A stretch of DNA of 64,000 bases. Source: Undaria pinnatifida. Lineage: Eukaryota; Sar; Phaeophyceae; Laminariales; Alariaceae. The translations under genes and the position numbers were made by a program. The notes beneath the pieces were generated by a model, which saw only the letters and a program-made list of their open reading frames with translations, was not told the origin of the DNA and searched no databases. Positions 60,134 through 62,700 of the stretch are shown here, one piece after another (position 1 is the first letter of the stretch; every line of letters starts with the position of its first letter). The stretch covers positions 5,888,106 to 5,952,105 of the forward strand of contig JABAKD010000002.1 in assembly GCA_012845835.1 (NCBI GenBank), written 5' to 3'.

Positions 60134-62123
60134 CGGCGCCTAATCTGCCCTGAAAACCCCCATCGACGGCGAGGGCGTGGGGATCCGCCAACGGCGCAGC
60201 AGCCATTGACACGACCGCCGCTAACTTCCGCTCCTCCAACTCCTTCGTCTTGCGGTTAGCGTGGGAGGCGCGGACGATTCCCTCCATCTCCGATCGCGTG
60301 AGGCCGGGTCGAAGCAAGCTAGTGCGCTGCTCCAAGTCGTAAAACTCGGACGGGAGACGACGTGTTAGTATGCGAACCACGTCGCGATCCGACTTGCGGA
60401 TACCCAATGTGGACAGCACATTGAGCTTCCCCTCAGCACGGGCAAAGAACAGCTTGGGGTCCTCATCCCCCTGCATCTCTATGTTCTCGAACTCTTTCTC
60501 GAGGTGATCTCGTTCGACATCACCCTGCGGCTGATACCAGGCCATCACAGCCTTCCATGCTCCCTCCACCGACCCAGCGGCATGCATCCGTTCCTCCACG
60601 GGCTGTCCTTGCATGGCTTCCATGAGAAATTCCCATGCCTTCTCGCACTTCTCGACTCTCTGCTGCCCATGAAGATAGATGGATCGGTTGCGCTCCTCCA
60701 TCCCTCCTGAGCCCCCGGCTATCCGAATAGGGTCGCTCGTGGGCTCAAGCGCCCCGATCAGACCCCGCGCCGTCAAGAAAGCTTGGAACCTGTGCGACCA
60801 CAGGTGCAGCTGACTCCGCCCATCAAACTTGGGCACCCGCATGCTGTTTTGCGACGACAAGATGAGCGCCGGGGGGGTCTGGTGGTGACGGTAATCTGGC
60901 TCCGGCACAGGCTGCCCAGCACTTGCCTGCTGCATGGGCCGCCCGCTCCCCCCAGCGGTACCCGACTAAACCGCTGCCTCGGCGGACATCCTCAACGCTC
61001 TCTTTGCTGACAACGCCGCGTCTCGCTCAGCCACCGTCGCGTCTCTCTCAGCCAACGTCGCGTCTCGCTGAGCCAAATTAATCGACACTTCCTCCAGCTG
61101 CGGCCGAAGCAGCTCGACCTCCTCGGCCATAACAGCAACCCTTCAGCAAGCTCCGGGCCCGGAAACCCACGATAATCGTGTTTGAATACGCTTGCTGAAC
61201 GTGTTCTGTGTAACCACGCGGCGTGCCGCTACGGCGTAGATCGAGGAGAGAAGATAAAATACTCGTACACCGGATACCAAATACACACCAGGTGGGTCAA
61301 TACCGTTCTGTCAGAGACCGTACCATATAAACCACACACAGGAGGTAAGCCGCACCTGATTGTCACCGGCTGCACCACTCACATATATACGGGCAGTATC
61401 GTTATCATCAAAGCCCGGGTCGTATCATTAACATCATCGACTGCCCCGCGGGGGGGCAGCTCCACACTCCGAGGCATATACCGAATAATGCCTCGACACA
61501 TAATACGAAACCCCAGAATATACGAAACCGCCAAATATCCGCGGACCCGTATCGAACAACCGCATACCACAAACACATGTTTCTAGCGTAATTCGCTTTC
61601 ATGATTTCTCGTGGGTTTGGTGGATGCGCCTTGGATTTTGACTTTCGGCGGTTTTCAACACAATTTTACATGTCCCCCACAAAAGCTGGCTACATCGCAA
61701 AAACGTTATTATCGCACACTTATTCCAAGTATCTTGTATCGGAAAAAGTAGGTGCGACTTTAAAGAGGTAACAAGCCGGGGCTTTCCACGGGTCAGGTCG
61801 CTTGCCGCGAGTCGGGACGATTCAGGGTTAACTCGACCCGACCCGACCCGTGAGATTGGAAAACTTCGTTACCAGGTACCATTTGACCTGCACATGAGGT
61901 ATCCGACGACTCCCCGACTCCACCCAATTCTACCAGCCAGAATGAGAAACCTTCTTGACCGCGCCCACGGATACGGTAATGACCCTTCAAAGCCCTTAGT
62001 TAAATGAACCCAGCCGCTCACCTTCACTGCTGCCTTAACGACGTGAGCCTGTCTCCGCTCCATGGTGACGATTGCCGCCTTCAGGGAAGTCACCTCCTGC
62101 TCCATTTTTGTGTTGCTTGTTCC
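26861..62123 (-). CDS. Gene 2: coiled-coil / EF-hand-like / Tudor-like protein, sixteen exons
   Basis: Sixteen reverse-strand exons joined by GT-AG introns give 3141 nt in one frame, ending in TAG at 26863-26861. The ATG at 62107-62105, in an AAAAATGG context, is the likeliest start (about 1040 residues), although exon 1 also has an acceptor and may not be first. Order: Glu/Lys/Gln-rich coiled coil (exons 1-3); EF-hand-like pair (exons 4-5); Pro-rich linker (exons 6-7); second EF-hand-like pair, then Gln, Asp and Glu runs (exon 8); third EF-hand-like pair (exons 9-10); Tudor-like module RPGDAIQF...AEWVPAEVMS KDDDGTFTV (exons 11-12); basic Ser/Pro-rich tail (exons 13-16). I recognise no named family. 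EF-hand plus coiled-coil proteins are often axonemal or cytoskeletal, but that is only a suggestion. Calcium binding is doubtful because the loops lack key acids or are too short. A weak point is the exon 5 donor GTACTG: reading on gives a stop 54 bases later, so two genes cannot be excluded. Confidence 0.72.
27290..27315. repeat. (CATCA)n microsatellite
   Basis: Five units of ACATC lie in gene 2 intron 15. Confidence 0.85.
28725..28790. mobile_element. Family B fragment
   Basis: GTTCACTCGCGCGAGTGACC followed by CCACCGAAAAAAAAAGCCC corresponds to one subterminal part of family B. Confidence 0.4.
28880..29076 (-). CDS. Gene 2 exon 15
   Basis: The acceptor GTTCTTTTGACAG is very good and the donor C/GTGAGT is strong. 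One leading base completes the Arg opened by exon 14. It encodes RKTELDVIQEVATTPPSRDR and a long Lys/Arg/Ser/Thr-rich stretch ending QGGLKKGE. It runs from phase 1 to phase 1. Confidence 0.72.
29077..30352 (-). other. Gene 2 intron 14
   Basis: It has a C/T-rich tandem repeat (29683-29980) and a family A end (about 30195-30285). The reverse frame 29138-29392 reads like a peptide with DGFDCDGCERKPEED but lacks a usable phase, so it was left out of the gene. Confidence 0.5.
29683..29980. repeat. About 100 bp C/T-rich tandem repeat, three copies
   Basis: Copies start near 29683, 29788 and 29886 with GCCCCTCTCCACCGGTCTGC, continue with a C run and TTCAGTCATTTCTTATCC, and end ACGCTGTCCTT. Copies 2 and 3 are nearly identical and copy 1 is more diverged. 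Confidence 0.9.
30353..30753 (-). CDS. Gene 2 exon 14
   Basis: The acceptor TTGTCAACACCCAG precedes 30753 and the donor CG/GTGAGA follows 30353. The 401 nt frame is open throughout and encodes DNDDDRDSEESAYATEPEHT, a Pro/Ser-rich stretch with SRPSRFYGPTLRANPERQ, NTSSGNSFWSPGGGGGG and TLDDLESEASATPVGSPS. It is a likely disordered, phosphorylatable region. It lacks an ATG, so a start-to-stop ORF search misses it. Confidence 0.7.
30984..31250. mobile_element. Family A MITE-like element
   Basis: From ACCCATGCTACGATAGAGGT to CATCTATCGTAGCACGCGTC. Internal words TTAACCCAAAATCGTCGG, AGGCCATGG, GGGAAGATCATGTCTTAAGC and GAACCTCAGAAAAG are all in consensus order. Confidence 0.75.
31381..31681. mobile_element. 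Family B MITE-like element
   Basis: From GACCAATGCTACGATAGACG to ATAATACCGTAGCCGTGGT. It has the perfect palindrome GGTCACTCGCGCGAGTGACC and the partner CACTCGTGCGAGGGGCTC. Its left end carries GCTACGATAG, the family A version of the terminal core, while its interior is family B. Confidence 0.75.
32150..32337. mobile_element. Degraded family A element
   Basis: It keeps GTGCACAAGAAAAAGTTCCT near the left, and GAGCCCCCGGTCATCC and GTCTATCGTAGCGCGC at the right. It is shortened. Confidence 0.4.
32415..33020. repeat. Three decayed copies of the gene 2 exon 13 3' part
   Basis: Around 32425-32510, 32615-32705 and 32945-33020, the + strand repeats a phrase of CGAACACGCTCACC, then a CCCTCTTCGGCCTGACG-like word, then TTCCGNCNAACACC. 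The intact version at 33100-33190 spans the donor and last codons of exon 13. The copies have lost a usable donor. Confidence 0.5.
33128..33496 (-). CDS. Gene 2 exon 13
   Basis: The acceptor is an excellent pyrimidine tract, TTCCTTTCTTCCTAG, before 33496, and the donor is AAG/GTGAGC at 33128. It encodes 123 residues starting MATKKPPARKNQKPRGFAGT, with FKSDKVKQTSNSRKTGKG and a run of Lys/Arg/Ser to the end. It is highly basic and looks disordered or nucleic-acid or microtubule binding. An ATG directly follows the acceptor, so an internal promoter or short isoform is conceivable. Confidence 0.8.
33497..33665 (-). other. Gene 2 intron 12
   Basis: A short 169 bp intron with donor GTGAGT and a strong polypyrimidine tract. 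Nothing else is present. Confidence 0.7.
33666..33776 (-). CDS. Gene 2 exon 12 (Tudor-like, second half)
   Basis: The acceptor ATGAATGCAG precedes 33776 and the strong donor AGG/GTGAGT follows 33666. It encodes VMSKDDDGTFTVAFKSSETP, then GARLLRASGVPEADLRR. The DGTFTV..F strand pair followed by a GVPE-type element resembles the second half of Tudor-like modules of the form DGTYDVDYDDG...GVPA. It is phase 0 at both ends. Confidence 0.75.
33777..35459 (-). other. Gene 2 intron 11
   Basis: About 1.7 kb. It has long open frames on both strands (225 codons + at 34306-34983, 130 codons - at 34999-35391) without recognisable domains. The base composition is more gene-like than in other introns, so an inserted gene remnant cannot be excluded. 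Confidence 0.4.
35460..35561 (-). CDS. Gene 2 exon 11 (Tudor-like, first half)
   Basis: The acceptor TGGTATCGACAG follows a CCG/CTT-rich tract, and the donor is GAG/GTAACG. It encodes HLREMSRRKAFRPGDAIQFR, then METRAGKAEWVPAE. FRPGD.IQ.R....AEWVPAEV matches the start of Tudor-like modules of the form F.xGD.V.ar......w.PA.V and continues directly into exon 12. It is phase 0 at both ends. Confidence 0.75.
36254..36430. repeat. 21 bp minisatellite, about 8 copies
   Basis: The unit is near GTGTGATGGCGGATCCATCC plus one base. One copy is four bases short and several carry GGGTCTATCC. The unit length is a multiple of three, so it stays open in frame, but it lies in an intron. Confidence 0.92.
36610..36800. 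mobile_element. Family A remnant next to exon 10
   Basis: CATGTCCTCGAGGTACAAGA, TTAAGGCGCCACATAATTCA and GTCTATTGTAGAACGAC follow the family A order in reverse. The right end is within ten bases of the exon 10 donor. Confidence 0.4.
36808..36899 (-). CDS. Gene 2 exon 10 (EF-hand-like)
   Basis: The acceptor TTGCTGCTGGCAG precedes 36899 and the donor CGG/GTAAGT follows. Two bases complete the Glu codon from exon 9. It encodes VTDEQAIDVFRVTSKEDVDD and DGVNYDELFR. DVDDDGVNYDEL looks like the calmodulin-type loop DVDGDGRVNYEEF with one residue missing after the glycine. It is the best-preserved EF-hand of the protein. Confidence 0.82.
37125..37385. mobile_element. Family A MITE-like element
   Basis: From GACGCTTGCTACGGTAGCGG to GAACCTCGACCGTAGCACGC, with CTGAATGACGGGGTTCCTTA, ACCCAAAATTGCCGGAATTC and GGTCTTAAGCTCCCGAATTG inside. 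Its terminal core has the GCTACGGTAG form typical of family B. Confidence 0.75.
37836..38290. mobile_element. Two family B pieces, probably adjacent copies
   Basis: Two successive blocks share ACTCGCACGAGTGACTC or TTGCACGAGTGACTCGGTAC, then GCGATTTGTTTGGCGCAGC or TTTTCGTTCGGCGCAGCG, then a GCCGCCAGGAAC or GCCGCCAAGGAGC word. The second has GAGTCACTCGCGCGACTGAC at its end. Terminal repeats are incomplete. Confidence 0.5.
38373..38458. repeat. 44 bp tandem duplication
   Basis: CTACGGATTTTAATAGGAAA, then CATTAAACCAGTATTGAAA, occurs twice. The only difference is one A in the A run. Confidence 0.92.
38821..38938 (-). CDS. Gene 2 exon 9 (EF-hand-like)
   Basis: The acceptor GTTGCCACCCTAG precedes 38938 and the donor G/GTAAGC follows. 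It encodes VLQEEGEEAYFAAFEAQDSG, then NYRILGEDGFVDAIADLAP. The helix-loop-helix spacing is EF-hand-like (F.aFe.qDsGnyri), but the loop lacks most of the acidic ligands. It ends in phase 1, which fits exon 10 exactly. Confidence 0.8.
39766..40256. mobile_element. Family A element interrupted by a family B element
   Basis: The left part (39766-39831) runs from GACGCGTGCTACGATAGAGT to GAATGACGGGGCTTAACT. The right part (40084-40256) resumes with GGCGTGATTCTCGACGTGTA, CCTAGGCGATGCG, GGGGAGAGGTCTTTAGCTCC and ends GTGCACCTCTATCGTTGTAC. Together they rebuild one family A element of about 240 bp. Confidence 0.75.
39832..40083. mobile_element. Family B element nested in family A
   Basis: From ACCAATGCTACCAGAGGGGG to TGCCCCCCTACCGTATCC, with the perfect palindrome GAGTCACTCGCGCGAGTGAC and the partner GAGGTACACAAACTCACCCC. 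It is about 250 bp. The insertion shows that family B moved after this family A copy was in place. Confidence 0.75.
40558..41252 (-). CDS. Gene 2 exon 8 (second EF-hand-like pair and low-complexity linker)
   Basis: The acceptor ATGTTCCCTAG precedes 41252 and the strong donor GAG/GTATGT follows 40558. This longest exon (695 nt) encodes ARAEDIMTRIVSQHGATLES, an EF-like loop QDPGRTGTIPVKAF, DADVDDG with a Gly-rich insert, then LTRADRKALYRKWTVRGRVR and YGDFLRESGYRP (second EF-like helix-loop-helix). Gln runs, a basic patch, poly-Asp and poly-Glu repeats (EEEEGQKEEEGQ type) follow, ending AKVVLVHLSE. The loops lack the full set of calcium ligands. The repeats arise from CAG/CTC-type tracts on the + strand. 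Confidence 0.85.
41521..41772 (+). pseudogene. Coding-like fragment with poly-Ala C-terminus, function unknown
   Basis: The + frame reads YQANTVIPRLRQLNQPGTFW, LPTSNHYREMIHDSIEYERA and GGKYGTAAKLFAIEQ, then about 14 Ala codons and a TAG at 41770-41772. Residue mix and codon use look like protein. It sits antisense in gene 2 intron 7, has no clear start or splice border, and matches no family I know. It may be an exon of an antisense gene or a relic. Confidence 0.3.
41868..42153. mobile_element. Family B MITE-like element
   Basis: From GCTATGATATACCCCCTTTT to CCCCTTCCACCGTAGCCCAG. It has GAGCTACTCGCACGAGTGAA, a GCGGCGCAGCTTACC middle and GCTCGCACGAGTGACACC. It is in reverse orientation relative to 18906. 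Confidence 0.65.
42820..42901 (-). CDS. Gene 2 exon 7
   Basis: The acceptor GCGCGCCAAG is pyrimidine-poor. The donor G/GTATGA is fair. It encodes SLSETTPHVGGVGGRRGTAR, then NYSIFSE. The phase (0 to 1) bridges exon 6 to exon 8, giving SE/ARAED. It is called mainly on phase and codon look. Confidence 0.55.
43350..43620. mobile_element. Family B MITE-like element
   Basis: From AATACCCCCATTTTTACAAT to GACTCCCCTGCCGTAGCCAC. It has GAGCTGCTCGCACCAGAGCG, a GGCGCAGAGTAGCTTATC middle and GGGGCGTCACCTGCGCGAGTG. The orientation is as at 41868. Confidence 0.65.
43735..43752. repeat. Interstitial CCCTAA tract
   Basis: CTAACCCTAACCCTAAC, followed by decayed CCCTAACTGACCCTGATCC words up to about 43800. 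It is the same unit as at 17558, on the opposite strand. Confidence 0.8.
44041..44063. repeat. Poly-T run
   Basis: About 23 T residues. On the - strand of gene 2 this is a poly-A stretch, so it is not an acceptor tract. Confidence 0.8.
44315..44395. mobile_element. Family A fragment
   Basis: GATTCTGAATGACGAGGCTC, then CATAACCAAAATTCGTCCG, matches the family A left interior. The rest is missing and the microsatellite begins 60 bp later. Confidence 0.45.
44456..45601. repeat. (TATG)n microsatellite, about 286 units
   Basis: 1146 bp of ATGT units with only about eight phase breaks (near 44570, 44668-44692, 45003, 45279, 45379 and 45471). Because 4 and 3 are coprime, the unit is stop-free in all frames and yields CMYV and HTYI repeat peptides up to 391 codons on both strands. 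These are not genes. Confidence 0.98.
45759..45860. mobile_element. Family A fragment
   Basis: GACGCGTGCTATGATACGAC, then GGAACGATGGGGCTCCTTAA and CCGAAGGATATTCG. Only the left end and interior remain. Confidence 0.5.
45940..46120. repeat. Dispersed repeat D, copy 2
   Basis: It holds CCCTAAAATCCCTCCCC, ACTAGCTTCAAGTTTTTTTG, AAAAAGTTTTCCGGTCGTGA and AGACGTTAAGG in the same order as at 2556-2640. Confidence 0.45.
47339..47524 (-). CDS. Gene 2 exon 6 (Pro-rich linker)
   Basis: The acceptor GGGCATGCTTTAG precedes 47524 and the strong donor CAG/GTAAGC follows. It encodes RLCFKRVHPPLHTLSPPGAS, APPPPPPAPAPILHDAIGSG and RETRAGSSPFVSSMPIRGTP, then GQ. It is phase 0 at both ends and has no ATG at the start. 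It is a proline-rich disordered linker between EF-like pairs. Confidence 0.65.
47870..48155. mobile_element. Family A element, diverged
   Basis: GCTGTAGCACGTTTTGGCC, AAATGACGGGACCCCCTTAA, then ACCTCAGAAAACGTTGAGGC and CCTCTCTACCTTAGACC follow the family order, with diverged termini. Confidence 0.5.
48600..48897. mobile_element. Family B MITE-like element
   Basis: From CAAGCGCTACGGTGGGGAAG to CAACGATACCGTAGGCTCGG. It has GGGCCACTCGCGCGAGTTAA, a TATGCCGCGCCAAACAAAAT middle and GAGCCATTCGTGCGAGTGAT. The orientation is as at 18906. Confidence 0.7.
49544..49645 (-). CDS. Gene 2 exon 5 (first EF-hand-like pair, second half)
   Basis: The acceptor GTGGGAAG precedes 49645, and an in-frame TGA lies just upstream, so the exon must start here. 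It encodes DALRENFPGMPREDRQLLML, then RFVREVDQSVDYRE. REVDQSVDYRE resembles an EF loop (D..G..VDY.EF) shortened by several residues. The donor GAG/GTACTG is weak. Read-through gives VLKFATSIIAAIS and TAG at about 49490, which would make this a terminal exon of a separate gene. Confidence 0.65.
49646..50861 (-). other. Gene 2 intron 4
   Basis: A family B end fragment lies at 49960-50032 (CTGTCGCGCGAGTGATCC). The rest shows nothing recognisable. Confidence 0.5.
50862..51050 (-). CDS. Gene 2 exon 4 (first EF-hand-like pair, first half)
   Basis: The acceptor GTTTCGCGCAG precedes 51050 and the donor AAG/GTGATG follows. It encodes IPVLEQTLRTDTEEVLQEVA, KHDMAEAIEHVVGGIEEVKE and DLQEAFWARDGGRTGALGGP, then AFK. 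The last part is EF-hand-like: helix, loop RDGGRTGALGG, helix continuing in exon 5. Loop position 12 is not acidic. It is phase 0 at both ends. Confidence 0.82.
51600..52700. repeat. C/T-rich segment with three diverged copies of a larger repeat
   Basis: The phrase CGCCCCACNTNNAATCGAAAT, GCCAGAGTAATAAGCACT, ATCGTCATTATC and CCATCCATGCCGTAGC recurs near 51650, 51810 and 52170, each followed by long C runs. GCACGATCGCCTAGACC recurs near 51948 and 52330. It includes one decayed copy of the inverted-repeat arm family (51990-52105). Confidence 0.65.
52718..52880. repeat. Long inverted repeat, left arm
   Basis: AGCTACACTGTAGTTGCAAG, GGGAGTCGCCGACG, ACGCGCGATCGGAGTAT and CACAGCTGGAGTGTATTTT reappear in reverse complement at 55095-55260. 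The arms are about 165 bp, with roughly one difference in ten bases by eye. Exons 2 and 3 of gene 2 lie between the arms. Confidence 0.88.
53552..53650 (-). CDS. Gene 2 exon 3 (coiled coil)
   Basis: The acceptor ATTCACTGCCAG precedes 53650 and the donor GAG/GTGTGA follows. It encodes VNVKLQERRNEALKWELLRQ, then GGSQEVFETIVKE. It is charged and helical, continuing the coiled coil of exon 2. It is phase 0 at both ends and lies between the inverted-repeat arms. Confidence 0.78.
53651..54067 (-). other. Gene 2 intron 2
   Basis: 417 bp. A short doublet TTATATTATGTTAG/TATAGTCTATATGTTAG occurs near 53735-53805. No other feature. Confidence 0.6.
54068..54205 (-). CDS. Gene 2 exon 2 (coiled coil)
   Basis: The acceptor TTATTTTTGCAG precedes 54205 and the strong donor CAG/GTACGT follows. 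It encodes KTEAYLTLECERAVEEERVK, ADQIEEQKTVAELQNELLTE and MVAAEQ, with heptad-spaced Ala, Leu, Val and Ile and many Glu and Lys residues. This is a clear coiled coil. It is phase 0 at both ends. Confidence 0.88.
54244..54499. mobile_element. Family A MITE-like element
   Basis: From CATGCTGCGATAGAGGTAGC to GCCCCTCTAGCGTAGCAAGC. It holds TTTCTGAAGGGTGGGCGCTC, CTTAACCCAAAATCGTCG and GGGAGAAGTCTTAAGCTCCC. It begins 39 bp from exon 2, within the intron donor-side region's opposite end (acceptor side). Confidence 0.75.
54503..54592. repeat. AGTACCAGTAT minisatellite
   Basis: About eight variants of AGTATNGTACC follow each other, with a 10-11 bp period. Confidence 0.8.
55095..55260. repeat. Long inverted repeat, right arm
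   Basis: It is the reverse complement of 52718-52880, with the same order of words (GAAAATACACTCCAGCTGTG, GATACTCCGATCGCGCGTAT, GGTCGGCGACTCCCC, CTACAGTGTAGCT). The arm is flanked by an AT-rich TATATAATTATATC tract. Confidence 0.88.
55994..55998. other. Target-site duplication, left (CATGT)
   Basis: CATGT lies directly before the left LTR and is repeated at 61576-61580 directly after the right LTR. A 5 bp duplication is normal for Ty1/copia integration. Confidence 0.92.
55999..56398 (-). repeat. Ty1/copia 3' LTR (400 bp)
   Basis: It begins TGTTTGAATACGCTTGCTGA and ends ATACCACAAACA on the + strand, with perfect 6 bp inverted tips. Relative to the other LTR it has a 3 bp insertion near 56020 and substitutions near 56059, 56330 and 56380. 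A purine-rich tract (reverse strand AATAGGGGGGC) lies next to it at 56399-56409. Confidence 0.97.
56399..56410 (-). other. Polypurine tract of the retrotransposon
   Basis: Read on the - strand, AATAGGGGGGC ends at the 3' LTR boundary, as expected for the plus-strand primer of reverse transcription. Confidence 0.65.
56440..56860. repeat. Short tandem repeats in the retrotransposon 3' untranslated part
   Basis: GCCAAGGTAAAACGGCAA recurs three times at about 43 bp spacing (56447-56555). CCGATAACAACGGCCCCCCT/CCGATAACATCCGGCCCCCC recurs at about 44 bp spacing (56717-56785), each copy carrying a polypurine-like G run on the - strand. Confidence 0.75.
57148..58935 (-). pseudogene. Ty1/copia reverse transcriptase and RNase H, interrupted
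   Basis: The start TPDSYREACEDEHGDVWFDA is the usual RT N-terminal segment. TAG at 58576-58574 interrupts the frame, which continues in the same frame with NGINVISAKWVYSWKVNEFG and KARLVARGFGQ. Then come FDAEQAFVQSELSEDVYMRL, LYGLKQASRQW, the catalytic VHVDDIFA (58088-58099; copia RTs usually have YVDD), and RNase H signatures DADYAHEANDRRSVSGG, SSTEAEYVAM and KEDNQRAIHLAK. An extra A in a run near 57340 shifts the frame, and the last segment (SKHIDARHHFLRERV...ADFLIKPL) continues in the next frame to 57148. Integrase is absent upstream. The frame is +1 relative to gag and overlaps it by about 190 nt. Confidence 0.93.
58960..59330. repeat. 36 bp tandem array inside gag
   Basis: About ten near-identical 36 bp units containing CCCATTGTTGTGCGCCTCCG and CCCACACCGCCCCCG (+ strand). 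Substitutions are few and mostly the same base (CCCAT/CCAAT). All six frames stay open, producing shadow ORFs of up to 477 codons. Confidence 0.93.
59790..60130. repeat. CTG/CAG-rich 33-36 bp array inside gag
   Basis: Units of CTGCTGCTGCTGTTGCTG plus CCCATACGGCCG or CCCAAACGGCCG repeat about nine times. On the coding strand they give RP(Y/F)GQQQQQQQ. Confidence 0.93.
61179..61575 (-). repeat. Ty1/copia 5' LTR (397 bp)
   Basis: This is the upstream LTR for the - strand element and has the same tips as the other LTR. Directly inside it (reverse strand) comes CGATTATCGTGGGTTTCCGG. A TGG occurs ten bases in, but a standard initiator-Met tRNA primer site (TGGTATCAGAGC) was not seen. Confidence 0.97.
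61576..61580. other. Target-site duplication, right (CATGT)
   Basis: It matches 55994-55998 exactly. Confidence 0.92.
62022..62123 (-). CDS. Gene 2 exon 1 (first recognised; coiled coil)
   Basis: The acceptor-like CATGTCTCTCAG precedes 62123 and the donor AAG/GTGAGC follows 62022. The reading GTSNTKMEQEVTSLKAAIVT, MERRQAHVVKAAVK is charged and heptad-like. The ATG at 62107-62105 has A at -3 and G at +4, so it may be the true start, with the preceding bases as leader. Phase 0 fits exon 2. The exon is separated from exon 2 by 7.8 kb, mostly retrotransposon. Confidence 0.65.
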
Positions 62124-62445
62124 CTGAGAGACATGCCATATACGACGAGGTATTGATCTAAGATTGACTATATCGTAGAATAGAGGAAAGTTGAACTTGG
62201 GAGCGGTCCTAATCGGCTTGCCACACCTTGTGATGCTCGTACTAAAACCTACAATGAAACATCCTGAGATAAGCGACGACGTTGAGAAGTGCGGTACCGC
62301 ATGCTCGCATTGGCTTTCAAATCGGGTTCCCTACGGTGCAACGGTACGCGGATCCCTAACCGCCCACACTAAGAGCCTGGACACGGAATAATCTCTGAGA
62401 GCAGAAAGGAGATCAGCGTGTAATAAGAGGGAGGGGTGAAGAAAC

Positions 62446-62700
62446 GACGCGTGATACGATAGAGGTAGTATCAGTTCTCGGCTGGAATGGTTTCTGATTG
62501 ACGGGGGCTCCTCAACAAAAAAACGTCGGAAGTAGGCAGAAATTGTTTGGGCGTGGTTCTTGTTGTGTGTCCTAGGCCATGGCATTTTTCTCCGGTGGTG
62601 GCAGTTTTCAATTTTCTCAAAAATCTGTTCTTGGGAGCGGTCGTAAGCTTCCAAAATGAGGAACCCCAGAAAAAAAAACGGTGAATCTCCATCGCAGCCT
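62446..62700. mobile_element. Family A MITE-like element
   Basis: From GACGCGTGATACGATAGAGG to GTGAATCTCCATCGCAGCCT, with CTGATTGACGGGGGCTCCTC, GTCCTAGGCCATGGCATTTT, GGGAGCGGTCGTAAGCTTCC and GAGGAACCCCAGAAA in order. The left end is intact and the right end is diverged. Confidence 0.7.

Larger units (their letters stand above)
58743..61130 (-). pseudogene. Ty1/copia gag with zinc knuckles, one internal TAG
   Basis: The ATG at 61130 opens a frame with an RDATLAE-type coiled repeat. TAG at codon 55 (60968-60966) is followed in frame by the gag core (HLWSHRFQAFLTARGLIGAL, AWKAVMAWYQPQGDVERDHL, KLFFARAEGKLNVLSTLGI), as in copia-type gag. An ATG at 60935 could restart translation. Gln-rich repeats (RPYGQQQQQQQ type, 59790-60130) follow. 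Next come two CCHC knuckles, CGRCGALGHKSDIC and CSTCGAYGHMARQC (59480-59603), and then about ten copies of a 12-residue GGGVGGGAQQWD unit (58960-59330). The frame ends at 58743. Both Gln and Gly repeats may have expanded after loss of protease and integrase. Confidence 0.9.
55999..61575 (-). mobile_element. Ty1/copia LTR retrotransposon, 5.6 kb, reverse strand, internally deleted
   Basis: Two LTRs of 400 and 397 bp (TGTTTG...CAAACA) flank, in - strand order, gag with two zinc knuckles, then reverse transcriptase and RNase H. A CATGT duplication flanks the element. The LTRs differ by about three substitutions and one 3 bp indel, so the insertion is recent. Copia-type elements order their genes gag-protease-integrase-RT-RNase H. 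Here the space between the zinc knuckles and RT holds only repetitive Gly/Gln/Trp sequence, with no protease or integrase motif. Two in-frame TAG codons and one A-run frameshift further disable it. It lies in gene 2 intron 1 in the sense direction, so its LTR signals could affect that transcript. Confidence 0.95.
54206..62021 (-). other. Gene 2 intron 1 (7.8 kb)
   Basis: It holds a family A element directly beside exon 2 (54244-54499), an 11 bp repeat (54503-54592), the right inverted-repeat arm (55095-55260) and the whole Ty1/copia element (55999-61575). Without the retrotransposon the intron would be about 2.2 kb. The sections 55260-55990 and 61580-62020 show nothing recognisable. Confidence 0.65.

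Noticed and set aside
58826..60259. 477-codon + strand ORF and other frames of 80-260 codons
   Set aside because: Antisense and shifted shadows of the 36 bp and CAG-rich repeats inside the retrotransposon gag.
61160..61178. Primer-binding site for initiator Met tRNA
   Set aside because: The sequence inside the 5' LTR does not match TGGTATCAGAGC. A different tRNA or an internal tRNA fragment may prime, which cannot be judged here.
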